From assembly GCA_003455275.1 (NCBI GenBank), contig DMRR01000271.1:1-17903 (forward strand): a stretch of DNA of 17,903 nt, in the 5' to 3' direction. Shown piece after piece: positions 1 to 7,493 of the stretch (within the stretch, counting starts at the first letter, position 1; each line of letters opens with the position of its first letter). Under the pieces are notes generated by a model that searched no databases, was not told where the DNA came from, and worked only from the letters and a program-made list of their open reading frames with translations. The DNA is from Bacteroidota bacterium (GTDB lineage Bacteria; Bacteroidota; Bacteroidia; Chitinophagales; UBA10324). The position numbers were made by a program, and so were the translations under genes.

Positions 1-56
1 AAAAAAAGGAATAAAATCAAACTGATCTTCTTCTCACTTTCAATATCAATTGTTCT

Positions 57-64
57 TAAATTTG
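57..64 (+). promoter_or_regulatory. Bacteroidota -7 promoter element (TAnnTTTG)
   Basis: TAAATTTG matches the Bacteroidota -7 consensus TAnnTTTG exactly and ends 19 nt before the start codon at 84, which would give a short leader. I see no convincing -33 TTG element at the usual distance, so only the -7 box is supported. Confidence 0.55.
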
Positions 65-83
65 GTTTATTAAAAAATTCACC

Positions 84-1067
84 ATGAAAAAAATTTTCTC
101 AATTGCACTTGTATTATTCTCCGCCACCCTTTTTGCACAACCCACACTAACACACACAATTGTTCCCTCGATTGGTAATACTGTTCAAACATTTCAATCA
201 GATACCAATTTTACTGAAGGCCCTTCCGGAGCCAATCAAACCTGGGATTTCTCATCTTTTACCAATACAGGAAATTATTCTTCTGTTTATGTTAACCCTT
301 CAACCACCAGCTACATTGATTCTATTTCAGGTTCAAACCTTGCAGCCACTACACCCGGTTCAACTTCTTATTTTAATTCAACCAATTCAGTTCTTGAGTT
401 ATTAGGGCTGGGCACAACAGCTTATGTAATAATATACAGCGATCCTTCTACTTTCTTTTCATTTCCATTAACCTACAATTCTTCTTCAAGTGATAACAAT
501 GCAGGCCACTATGTTTACGGAGGCGGAACTATTTATAATACCAGAACAGGAACCACACAGTTAGACGGAGATGCCTACGGAACAGTGATAACTCCAATGG
601 GAACTTTTACAAATGTGCTTCGTGTAAAATTTGTTCAGCAGACTACAGATGTTACAAGTTTCTCTACATCACATTCAACCGTTACTTCCTATTCATGGTA
701 TTCTCCATCTTACAACAATGCCATTGCGCAAATCAATTATACTGTGGGAGATGTGGGAGGCAGTCCATACAGTTTTAAAACAGTAAACTATGGCAACATA
801 ACTCCGTCGGCTATTTATAACATCAATAACCTGAGTGAAGATTTTTTTATTGCAGATTTGAATAACAATGAATACAATCTTCAGCTTCGTAATGGAGGAA
901 ATATTAAATCAGTTCAGATTTATGATGTGCAAGGCAGAATGATTTCTGATTTTAAGTGCAACTCTGAAAATGTGTTAATTGACTTAAAAGATTATTCAGA
1001 AGGTCTATACATCGTTCGGCTGCTTGATAGCAATAATCAGTTTTATCAAACAAAGCTTTTGCATTAA
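84..1067 (+). CDS. Secreted protein with T9SS type A C-terminal sorting domain
   Basis: A 327-residue exported protein of unknown function. Residues 1-19 form a classical Sec signal peptide (Lys-Lys, hydrophobic core, cleavage after LFAQ). The mature part is rich in Ser, Thr, Asn and Tyr with few charges, typical of secreted beta-rich Bacteroidota proteins; the stretch GPSGANQTWDFS near residue 50 recurs in many uncharacterised T9SS cargo proteins of the phylum (from memory). The last ~65 residues look like a type A sorting domain: SVQIYDVQGRMI, then a segment ending EGLYIVRLLDSN and a final basic/hydrophobic strand TKLLH. By family knowledge, this domain is removed as the protein is secreted across the outer membrane and attached to the surface or released. 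No catalytic motif is visible. The gene stands alone, convergent with the dinB remnant. Confidence 0.85.
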   Translation: MKKIFSIALVLFSATLFAQPTLTHTIVPSIGNTVQTFQSDTNFTEGPSGANQTWDFSSFTNTGNYSSVYVNPSTTSYIDSISGSNLAATTPGSTSYFNSTNSVLELLGLGTTAYVIIYSDPSTFFSFPLTYNSSSSDNNAGHYVYGGGTIYNTRTGTTQLDGDAYGTVITPMGTFTNVLRVKFVQQTTDVTSFSTSHSTVTSYSWYSPSYNNAIAQINYTVGDVGGSPYSFKTVNYGNITPSAIYNINNLSEDFFIADLNNNEYNLQLRNGGNIKSVQIYDVQGRMISDFKCNSENVLIDLKDYSEGLYIVRLLDSNNQFYQTKLLH

Positions 1068-1102
1068 TAATTTAGAATGAAGAAGTCTGAAAGACAATGC
1101 AG

Positions 1103-1624
1103 TTATTGCATCTGACGGAAATACTCTAACCATGGCCCCATTTCACCCTTGTATTGCTTTGCCATAACTCTTGCAATCTGTGCTTAATGTGTGAGATCGT
1201 GAATAACATAGGTTGAAAGTAATTGCCTCAGGGTTACTTCTCCGAATTTTGGATGAATACCTTTTTTGTTGAGCATGCCTTCTGTAATATCAAGAGATTT
1301 CAGCAGTGCAATATTTTCTGCCCGGGCTTCGGCAAATTCATTTAATAATTGTTGTAATGATTTTCCTTTGCTCTCCTCATACATAGCAAACCGGTCATAG
1401 GTATCAAATGTTCTGGTGGTTCCTTCATTAATTATAATCATTGTCCTGGCCATCCAATCAGTCCGCTCTCCGTGAAGCAGGTGGCCGGTTACATCGTAGG
1501 CAGAAAAAGTATCGGGGCCTTCATTGTTTAGCGTCCATTCATCTGAAATGTCATGTAGAAGTGTTTGTAATACCCGAGGTGTCCGTTCAAGTATTTCAAA
1601 AGATTTTTCAAGTGAAAAAATCAT
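1103..1624 (-). pseudogene. DinB-family protein interrupted by an in-frame TAA stop
   Basis: The frame opens at ATG 1624 and gives a DinB-fold protein of 146 residues, ending at TAA (1184-1186) immediately after HDLTH. The same frame then continues for 26 more codons (AQIARVMAKQYKGEMGPW...) to a second TAA at 1103-1105. That tail is what DinB-family proteins normally have after HDxxHLxQIARVM, so the intact protein would be about 173 residues, the usual family length. The stop most simply comes from TTA (Leu) to TAA, one base. The DinB metal-binding histidines (H48 or H51, and H142/H146) lie before the stop, but the last helix of the four-helix bundle is lost. DinB-like proteins are metal-dependent enzymes of varied function, including thiol transferases. 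The start overlaps the upstream gene by 4 nt (ATGA). It may be a real lesion or a base-calling error. Confidence 0.82.
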
Positions 1625-3036
1625 GATGCCTGTTGATTAATCAATTCATTATTGCAATAGCGACTAATTAGGATTCCGAATATGGTATCAGATCCGCTGA
1701 AAATATTATTCGCTTCCTGAACAAAATGGTTAAGTGGTCTTCCCTTCATTTCTGCAATTACCAAATTGTGCAATAACTCAAATCCCTCAGCATATTTAGG
1801 AACTTCCTTACTTTTCTTTTTCTCCCGAACAAATTTTAAAGCGCGAACGATGATTGATTTTGCAAACTTCAAATCTCCATTAAGGATAAAATAGATTATC
1901 TCCAACATGCGGGTATCCAGGTCATGTATTAAAAAAAACTTTTTATTTAAATTATTTCGGACTATTTGTAAATAATCAAATGCACTTTGCGAATCGCCAA
2001 GAAGCAGATAATACTTAGTGTAGACGATTGCTGCAATTTGAACTGCATCTGGTTCACCGGTATCCAGAAAGCGTTTCAAATGTTTTGAAAGAATCTCATA
2101 TGCATCATCCATTCTTCCTGTAATCATATAAACTTCAGTCAGCCGCATCAACAGGTGCGGATGATTTAAGAAAAAAACATTTTTATCCCGGATATTATCC
2201 TCAAATATATTGACTGACTCTTCGAATCGGTTAGTAAAATATAGAGAAGAGGCGGCCATTCCACAAACGCTGTTAGCGAAATCTACAGGCAAAAGTTTGA
2301 GCCGTTCTTTGTCTTTGTAAAGGGATGAAAAAAGTTTTTCCGCTTCATAGTAATCAAGCTTTACCATGTAAGAATGCACTGCGCGTATAAAATGTTCAAA
2401 TACCTCCAATGCCCGATCGTTATGAACTTTTGCTCCTAATGAAATCTGATCAATTGTTTTTTTAAAATCATCATTCGCAGTTGCCTTTTTATCACGATTA
2501 AAAAATTCACGAATCATTCTTACCGTCAATATCATCGCTAAATTTTTTAGCGACAAAAGTTCTTTCTCGTCACCTTTAGCATACTTTAAAATTTGGAGCG
2601 AAATCTTTTCGAGACCATCAAGATTTGCAGAACTGAACGGCATTCGCACCATGAAAGTCAGAGCCATTCCATAAAACTCTTCTTTCGTTTTTTCATTTGA
2701 CTTCCGGCGAATCTTTTTTTCTTCTATCAAAAGCTGCCGCTCAAAATTTTCCTGCAGTCGATATCGGCTTAGCAAATCAAGCAATGGCAAACCTTCGCCG
2801 GGAACCAACTCTTCATAACAGCGGCGAAGCAAAACTGATTTCATTTTACGAAGCAAGCGGTCATCTACCTCCAGGTACTCAAGTAATTCTTTGCGGGTTT
2901 TCCCTCCTGTGTCTCTTGCAGATATCAGGCAATCGAGCAGTTTACGAAGCTTTGAAGTCTTCATTTTCATTGACTTCAGCTTAGCAAGGTGCTGATCATC
3001 TACAACATGAATAAGTTTTTCAAGGTAGGCTTTCAT
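1621..3036 (-). CDS. Hypothetical helical-repeat (TPR-like) protein
   Basis: A 471-residue soluble protein I do not recognise; no signal peptide or membrane segment. It is almost entirely predicted helix, with a very basic first third (many Lys/Arg, e.g. KSMKMKTSKLRK and EEKKIRRKSNEK). From about residue 200 onward, paired amphipathic helices of ~34-40 residues follow each other, e.g. LTEVYMITGRMDDAYEILSKHL and KYYLLLGDSQSAFDYLQIVRNN, whose Gly/Ala/Tyr spacing is TPR-like. Such solenoids normally act as protein-binding scaffolds. It starts 28 nt after gmhB and its stop overlaps the dinB start, so it is probably cotranscribed with the heptose genes, although nothing in it links it to glycan synthesis. 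Confidence 0.72.
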   Translation of the reverse strand: MKAYLEKLIHVVDDQHLAKLKSMKMKTSKLRKLLDCLISARDTGGKTRKELLEYLEVDDRLLRKMKSVLLRRCYEELVPGEGLPLLDLLSRYRLQENFERQLLIEEKKIRRKSNEKTKEEFYGMALTFMVRMPFSSANLDGLEKISLQILKYAKGDEKELLSLKNLAMILTVRMIREFFNRDKKATANDDFKKTIDQISLGAKVHNDRALEVFEHFIRAVHSYMVKLDYYEAEKLFSSLYKDKERLKLLPVDFANSVCGMAASSLYFTNRFEESVNIFEDNIRDKNVFFLNHPHLLMRLTEVYMITGRMDDAYEILSKHLKRFLDTGEPDAVQIAAIVYTKYYLLLGDSQSAFDYLQIVRNNLNKKFFLIHDLDTRMLEIIYFILNGDLKFAKSIIVRALKFVREKKKSKEVPKYAEGFELLHNLVIAEMKGRPLNHFVQEANNIFSGSDTIFGILISRYCNNELINQQAS

Positions 3037-3064
3037 TTATATACCGATTGATTTTAAAAAAAAA

Positions 3065-3610
3065 TCAGGAGATAGAATTTGAGAAATTAATTAGAGAAGA
3101 GTGTGAAGCATCAACTTCAAACTGTGTCGGTGGTTGTTCGCCGATCCAAACTTTTTTCATGCGAACTCTATGCGCCATTTCCATATCGCGAACCGAATCG
3201 CCAATCATGATTGATTTATTAAAATTGATTTCCGGAAAATCTTCCTGTGCTTTCAACAGCATACCTGTGCCGGGTTTTCTCCACTCATGATTCTGTGAAT
3301 TCAAATGCGGGCTGTGATAGATAGCATCTATGCGTCCGCCTTGCATTTCTATTTCAGTAGTCATGTAGGTGTGAATGTCAATTAAATCCTGCTCACTCAT
3401 TAATCCTTTTCCAATTCCCTGCTGGTTAGTGACAATTATTATTCTTCCAAAAATTTTTGTGAGTTTAGAAATGGCTTCCCGGCTGCCATTAAGCCACTGA
3501 TACATGTTTTTTGAAAGTACATAACCACCTTCAATATTTTTATTAATCACTCCATCGCGATCCAAAAACAATGTCCAAGACTTATCAATTTCAAAACCCT
3601 GCCAATTCAT
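3065..3610 (-). CDS. gmhB: D-glycero-D-manno-heptose 1,7-bisphosphate 7-phosphatase, HAD-IIIA, zinc-less variant
   Basis: HAD-superfamily phosphatase of 181 residues that removes the 7-phosphate from heptose 1,7-bisphosphate. All HAD motifs are visible: motif I DRDGVIN (nucleophile D17, acid/base D19), motif II VTNQQGIGKG (T61-N62), motif III RKPGTGM (R111-K112) and motif IV GDSVRDM (D138). GmhB and HisB-N proteins normally bind a structural zinc through a Cys-x-His...Cys-x-Cys loop just before RKP. Here that segment reads SPHLNSQNHEW, with no cysteine. It overlaps the end of hddC by 20 nt, implying coupling. The start at 3610 is chosen because it places MNWQGFEIDKSWTLFLDRDG in the family-typical spacing; an in-frame ATG at 3625 is possible and 3670 unlikely. 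Its position in an hdd operon suggests the alpha anomer is the substrate (inference). Confidence 0.85.
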   Translation of the reverse strand: MNWQGFEIDKSWTLFLDRDGVINKNIEGGYVLSKNMYQWLNGSREAISKLTKIFGRIIIVTNQQGIGKGLMSEQDLIDIHTYMTTEIEMQGGRIDAIYHSPHLNSQNHEWRKPGTGMLLKAQEDFPEINFNKSIMIGDSVRDMEMAHRVRMKKVWIGEQPPTQFEVDASHSSLINFSNSIS

Positions 3611-4289
3611 ATTGTGCTCTTTCATAATCTTCAGGAACTCCGATATCAATAAAGTAGTCGTCAAAGACAAACCCGCTCATTTTTAGCAAATCGAATTTTT
3701 GTTCCATGAAGTTTTTTTCAAATGAAAAATTTTCTGATTCCGGAAAATATTTTGAAACTGATTGATTGAGAATGTAAACACCGCCGTTAATATTTCCGTT
3801 CCATCTAAAAGATTTTTCTTCAAACCCTGTAATTTGGTTGGAGGAATTGGTAGATACTATTCCATATCGATCGAAGTTGACCATTGGTTTTAATGCAATG
3901 CTTAGATCAGAATTTGATGAACGATGAAGATTAGCAAAATGCTGAAGGTTTATTGTAAACAGTGTGTCGCCATTCAGGACTACAACATTTTCATCATTGG
4001 TTTTTTTCAAAGACTCTCTGATGGCGCCACCGGTTCCAAGAGCATTCTGCTCAATACAATAATTGAGTTTCAAGTTTTGAAAACTCTGTTTGAAATAAAT
4101 ATTTATGTCTTCGTGTTTGTAACCAACTGATAGAATAATATTTTCCAATCCCTGCTTTGAACAAAAGTCCAATACATATTTCAGAAACGGGTAGCCAGCA
4201 ACAGGCGCCATTGGTTTAGGCAAATCTTTCACAACCGATTGCAAACGGGTTCCGAAACCTCCTGCTAAAACAATAGCAGTCTTAAGCAT
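3591..4289 (-). CDS. hddC: D-glycero-alpha-D-manno-heptose 1-phosphate guanylyltransferase (nucleotidyltransferase)
   Basis: A 232-residue sugar-1-phosphate nucleotidyltransferase of the Rossmann-like GT-A type. The signature LAGGFGTRL (residues 8-16) and PKPM (24-27) binds the nucleotide and the metal; NGDT further on is the typical metal-binding Asp segment, and NGGVYILN matches the sugar-binding region of this family. In the heptose pathway it joins heptose 1-phosphate to GTP to give GDP-heptose. The base specificity cannot be read from sequence; GDP is inferred from co-location with hddA, gmhA and gmhB. The start at 4289 is the Met directly before KTAIVLAGG and overlaps the gmhA stop by 8 nt (ATGCTTAA). 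A longer in-frame opening to 4385 would lie inside gmhA and adds a Cys/Trp-rich stretch with no family counterpart. Confidence 0.85.
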   Translation of the reverse strand: MLKTAIVLAGGFGTRLQSVVKDLPKPMAPVAGYPFLKYVLDFCSKQGLENIILSVGYKHEDINIYFKQSFQNLKLNYCIEQNALGTGGAIRESLKKTNDENVVVLNGDTLFTINLQHFANLHRSSNSDLSIALKPMVNFDRYGIVSTNSSNQITGFEEKSFRWNGNINGGVYILNQSVSKYFPESENFSFEKNFMEQKFDLLKMSGFVFDDYFIDIGVPEDYERAQYELAGF

Positions 4290-4869
4290 TTTTCGAAAAT
4301 ATTTTTTCTTCTGACAGTTCGCAGAGAATATGTCCCACCATGATGTGCGATTCCTGAATCCGGGGAGTGTCTGATGATGGAACATTAATCAGATAATCAC
4401 AACAGTCGCGCATCTTTCCTCCTTGTTCTCCGGTCATAGCAATTACAATCATTCCGCGTTTCTTAGCTTCTTCCATTGCGCGGATTACATTCTTTGAATT
4501 TCCGGAAGTTGAAATTCCAACCAGAATATCGCCTTGTCTTCCTTGTGCTTTCACCATTCGCGAATACACTTCATCGTAAGAATAATCGTTCGCTACGGCG
4601 GTGAGATAAGATGTATTTACATGTAATGCTTCGGCATGAAGTGGTTCGCGGTCGAAATAAAATCTTCCGCTGAGTTCGGCTGCTATGTGTTGGGCATCAG
4701 CAGCGCTTCCACCGTTTCCACAGAAAAGAATTTTACCTTTTGCATTCAGGCACTTCACCCATTCATCTACAACATCAGAAATTGTTTTCTGAAGTGTTGT
4801 ATCAGAAAGAAGTTTTTGCTTCACTTCAATTGAAGCACTGACTATTGATTTTATTTTTTCAGCACTCAT
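4282..4869 (-). CDS. gmhA: Sedoheptulose 7-phosphate isomerase (phosphoheptose isomerase)
   Basis: A 195-residue SIS-domain isomerase that turns D-sedoheptulose 7-phosphate into D-glycero-D-manno-heptose 7-phosphate, the first committed step of heptose synthesis. The phosphate-binding loop CGNGGSAADAQH begins at residue 50 and the second SIS loop STSGNSKN at about 120. The metal/active-site residues known from E. coli GmhA are all present at the same numbers: H61, E65, Q172 and H180. The length equals the family norm. It begins 44 nt after hddA; the gap contains a degenerate 7-bp tandem repeat. Enzymes of this family act as cytoplasmic tetramers. Confidence 0.95.
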   Translation of the reverse strand: MSAEKIKSIVSASIEVKQKLLSDTTLQKTISDVVDEWVKCLNAKGKILFCGNGGSAADAQHIAAELSGRFYFDREPLHAEALHVNTSYLTAVANDYSYDEVYSRMVKAQGRQGDILVGISTSGNSKNVIRAMEEAKKRGMIVIAMTGEQGGKMRDCCDYLINVPSSDTPRIQESHIMVGHILCELSEEKIFSKNA

Positions 4870-4879
4870 TCTTTTATTT

Positions 4880-4914
4880 AAAATCTAAAATCCAAAATCA
4901 TAATTCTAAAATCC
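4880..4914 (-). repeat. Degenerate 7-bp tandem repeat upstream of gmhA
   Basis: On the plus strand the hddA-gmhA spacer reads as five heptamers in register: AAAATCT, AAAATCC, AAAATCA, TAATTCT and AAAATCC. It fills almost the whole intercistronic gap and lies 10 nt from the gmhA start. Such low-complexity AAATCC-type repeats are common between genes in environmental Bacteroidota (general impression), and no function is known to me. Confidence 0.6.
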
Positions 4915-5939
4915 TATTTGACTTTCCAGGTCATCGCACCATTTTGTGTAAACTGAAATCTCCTGAACTCGCCGCCCAGCTGATGCAAACGGTCAATCAC
5001 CTTGTATCTCGAAAATCGCGGGCACCAGAAAAACATAAATCCACCGCCCCCTGCTCCTGAAATTTTTCCTCCACTTGCTCCTTCACTCAGCGCTGCGTTA
5101 TATATCTCATCAATCATGGTGTTACTGATTCCGTCTGCAGTTTGCTTTTTTGATTTCCATCCTTCATTTAGTACATCACCGATTGTGTCGAGTTCTCCTT
5201 TGAGAATTGCTTCCTTCATTTTCACCGCTTGTGATTTCAATTGATGCATGGCATCGAGTGATTCAGTTTTTTTCTGGAAAATATTCTTGCTCTGCATTTC
5301 AATAATCTTTGAACTCAATCTGCTGGTTCCGGTGTAATACAAAAGCAAACTGAATTGCATTTCATTCAGATAATCTTCCTTAATACGAAGTGGATTGACA
5401 ATCACTTTTTCATCAGCATAAAATTCCATGAGATTGAAACCGCCGAATGCTGCAGCGTATTGATCCTGTTTTCCACCTGCCATGGCCAGGTCTTTCCGTT
5501 CGATATCAAAAGCAAGTTTCGCCAACTCATATTCTCCGAGTGGTATGTTTTGCCACTCTGCAAATGCCGCAAGTATTGCCACCACTAATGAACTTGAAGA
5601 ACCCAATCCGCTGCCGCTTGGAGCATCAACATAAGTTGACAAACGAAAGCTCAGCGGTTTCTTTGTGTAATCCCGAACAACTCGATTGTAAATTCCTTTC
5701 AGTAAATCAAGATGACCATCAATTGGTAATTGAGCTTGTGAGTCGAATTGAATTTTTTCGTTCTTGTCAATTGCGTGCAGAATAATTTTTCCATCGTCTG
5801 TGGGTTCAATAGTGGCATATGCATACATATTGATTGTTGCATTCAGTATCACACCACCGTGTTCATCAGAGTAAGGACTTACATCAGTTCCTCCGCCGGC
5901 GAGCCCGATTCTTAGCGGGCTTTTACTTCTTATCAGCAT
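4914..5939 (-). CDS. hddA: D-glycero-alpha-D-manno-heptose 7-phosphate kinase (GHMP family)
   Basis: A 341-residue GHMP-superfamily sugar kinase that phosphorylates C1 of heptose 7-phosphate to the alpha-1,7-bisphosphate. The N-terminal substrate motif RIGLAGGGTDVSPYSDEHGG is characteristic of HddA and the related fucokinase-like branch. The glycine-rich ATP loop PSGSGLGSSSS lies at about residues 107-117 and the C-terminal GHMP motif KISGAGGGGF at about 290-299. The start at 5939 (MLIRSKSPLR) matches the family N-terminus; a frame opening at 5969 adds ten residues (MFCYFYARTT) with no counterpart. The presence of this alpha-specific kinase, rather than HldE, is what assigns the operon to the GDP-heptose and not the ADP-heptose route. 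It follows the SRPBCC gene after 42 nt. Confidence 0.9.
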   Translation of the reverse strand: MLIRSKSPLRIGLAGGGTDVSPYSDEHGGVILNATINMYAYATIEPTDDGKIILHAIDKNEKIQFDSQAQLPIDGHLDLLKGIYNRVVRDYTKKPLSFRLSTYVDAPSGSGLGSSSSLVVAILAAFAEWQNIPLGEYELAKLAFDIERKDLAMAGGKQDQYAAAFGGFNLMEFYADEKVIVNPLRIKEDYLNEMQFSLLLYYTGTSRLSSKIIEMQSKNIFQKKTESLDAMHQLKSQAVKMKEAILKGELDTIGDVLNEGWKSKKQTADGISNTMIDEIYNAALSEGASGGKISGAGGGGFMFFWCPRFSRYKVIDRLHQLGGEFRRFQFTQNGAMTWKVK

Positions 5940-5981
5940 AGTTGTTCGTGCGTAAAAGTAGCAGAACAAGTAGAATTCATT

Positions 5982-6437
5982 CTATTGTTCTTCTGCGAGT
6001 TTTTTGATTTGAATGAGAATCGGATTCCAGCCTTCTCCATTGTTGTAAGAATCTTTGTAACGATTTTCTCCTTCTGCTACTTTGTTGTAATCGCCCTGTG
6101 TTACGGTGAGTTTTGTTTCTTTTCCTTCCTCAGATAAACTGTAGGTGACATTCAGATAATTTTCCGGTAGATCCGGAATGTTCGGATTGAGCGGATCAAT
6201 AACCGTGTATTCTAAAAACCTGTTTGATTCAATACGAATGATTTTTCCTTTTACGAAAATCATTTCTTTTCCTTCCCACTCTCCTCTCCACAATAAATCA
6301 TCTCCGGGTTTCCAGCCAGAAACAGTTTCGCAACCGAACATATATTTTTTTGTTTGTTCAGGATTCACCAATAAGTCCCACACTTTTTCAGCTGAGGATT
6401 TTAGAGTTATGGAGTTAGTTATAGCTAAAGGTTTCAC
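5982..6437 (-). CDS. SRPBCC-domain protein (AHSA1/START-like)
   Basis: A 151-residue single-domain protein of the SRPBCC (helix-grip) fold. Typical features are the opening ITLKSSAEKVWDLLVNPEQTKKYM, the central GDDLLWRGEWEGKEMIFVKGKIIRIE beta strands, the TYSLSEEGKETKLTVTQGD hairpin and a C-terminal amphipathic helix after GEGWNPIL. Members bind hydrophobic ligands or act as Hsp90 co-chaperone-like domains; the ligand cannot be predicted here. The start codon is GTG at 6435-6437, 15 nt after the threonine aldolase stop; there is no in-frame ATG nearby. It sits between the aldolase and hddA in the same run, with no obvious functional link. Confidence 0.85.
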   Translation of the reverse strand: MKPLAITNSITLKSSAEKVWDLLVNPEQTKKYMFGCETVSGWKPGDDLLWRGEWEGKEMIFVKGKIIRIESNRFLEYTVIDPLNPNIPDLPENYLNVTYSLSEEGKETKLTVTQGDYNKVAEGENRYKDSYNNGEGWNPILIQIKKLAEEQ

Positions 6438-6452
6438 TTTTATAATTTTTTT

Positions 6453-7475
6453 TTAATAAGAAATATTTTTTAAAACCTCACAAACCTGATTCAACATTTC
6501 ATCATTGAAATCAAGATGAGTGACCATTCGAATTGCGTTTCCGCCAATTGCGAAGCAGAGAATGTTTTTCTCTTTCAGCTTGTCAACCATTTTCTCTGCT
6601 GAAAATTCTTTCTTCAGTTTAAAGATTAAAATGTTTGTGTCGGCACTCACCGGATTTTCGAGGAGTGAAGTTTCATTCAGAGTTTTTGCAATTGCTTTTG
6701 CGCGTGAGTGGTCTTCCTTCAAGCGTGTCACATGATTTTGCAAAGCATAGATAGCAGCAGCAGCAAGAAATCCTGCCTGCCTCATTCCTCCGCCGAAGGC
6801 TTTTCTGTTTCTTCTTGCTTCTGCAATAAAATCTTTTGAACCAAGAAGAACAGAACCAACAGGACACCCTAATCCTTTAGAGAAACAAACACTCACGCTG
6901 TCGAACAATACCCCAACTTCATTTGGTGAAGCATTTATTTCTACAAGGCAATTAAAAATGCGTGCACCATCGAGATGAATCATCAGGTTATGCTTGTGCG
7001 CCATTTCACTCAGCGCCTTCATTTCATCCAACTGATAATAGCTGCCGCCTCCGCGGTTACTGGTATTCTCAATCACCACGAGTTTCGTGTGCGGGTGATG
7101 AATGTTATTAGGATTAATGTTCTCTTCTATATCAGATGGCTTGATTCTTCCTCGATCACCATTGATTAAGCGAACTGAAGAGAGCGAGTGATAAGCAATT
7201 CCACCGGATTCGTAGAAGTAAACATGATTGCTTTTTTCCACTATCACTTCATCCATCGGTTGCGTATGTGTTTTGATTGCAACCTGGTTAGTCATGGTGC
7301 CTGTGGGACAAAAAAGTCCGGCCTCTTTGCCGAACATGCCAGCAGCTATCGTTTCAAGCTCATTTATGCTTGGGTCTTCGCTGAAAACATCGTCACCAAC
7401 TTTTGCGCTCATCATTGCGTTAAGCATGGATGGAGTCGGCTTGGTTACAGTATCGCTTCTTAAATCTATTGTCAT
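6453..7475 (-). CDS. ltaE: Low-specificity L-threonine aldolase
   Basis: A 340-residue PLP-dependent enzyme of fold type I that splits L-threonine or L-allo-threonine into glycine and acetaldehyde. The family opening IDLRSDTVTKPTPSML is present, followed by GDDVFSEDPS, the cofactor-stacking region SNHVYFYESGG (H84), HLDGARIFN (D169 contacts the pyridine nitrogen; R172), and the Schiff-base lysine in SVCFSKGLGCPVGS (K200). Length fits the family. The start is taken as ATG at 7475; a GTG codon directly upstream would add one Met. Gaps of 18 nt upstream (rhomboid) and 15 nt downstream (SRPBCC) argue for cotranscription. Confidence 0.95.
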   Translation of the reverse strand: MTIDLRSDTVTKPTPSMLNAMMSAKVGDDVFSEDPSINELETIAAGMFGKEAGLFCPTGTMTNQVAIKTHTQPMDEVIVEKSNHVYFYESGGIAYHSLSSVRLINGDRGRIKPSDIEENINPNNIHHPHTKLVVIENTSNRGGGSYYQLDEMKALSEMAHKHNLMIHLDGARIFNCLVEINASPNEVGVLFDSVSVCFSKGLGCPVGSVLLGSKDFIAEARRNRKAFGGGMRQAGFLAAAAIYALQNHVTRLKEDHSRAKAIAKTLNETSLLENPVSADTNILIFKLKKEFSAEKMVDKLKEKNILCFAIGGNAIRMVTHLDFNDEMLNQVCEVLKNISY

Positions 7476-7493
7476 CACTTATTAATTTATGTT

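Noticed and set aside
1097..1111. ATGCA/TGCAT hairpin near the end of dinB as a terminator
   Set aside because: Only 5 bp, no T-tract, and it lies within the dinB C-terminal codons and stop.
1103..1624. Frameshift in dinB
   Set aside because: The frame is unchanged on both sides of the stop; only a substitution-type nonsense codon is needed.
2697..2984. Plus-strand reading frame opposite the helical-repeat gene
   Set aside because: A shadow of a well-formed minus-strand gene; no recognisable domain or promoter.
4290..4385. N-terminal extension of hddC to 4385
   Set aside because: It lies wholly inside gmhA and encodes a stretch unlike any nucleotidyltransferase N-terminus; the Met at 4289 sits right before LAGGFGTRL.
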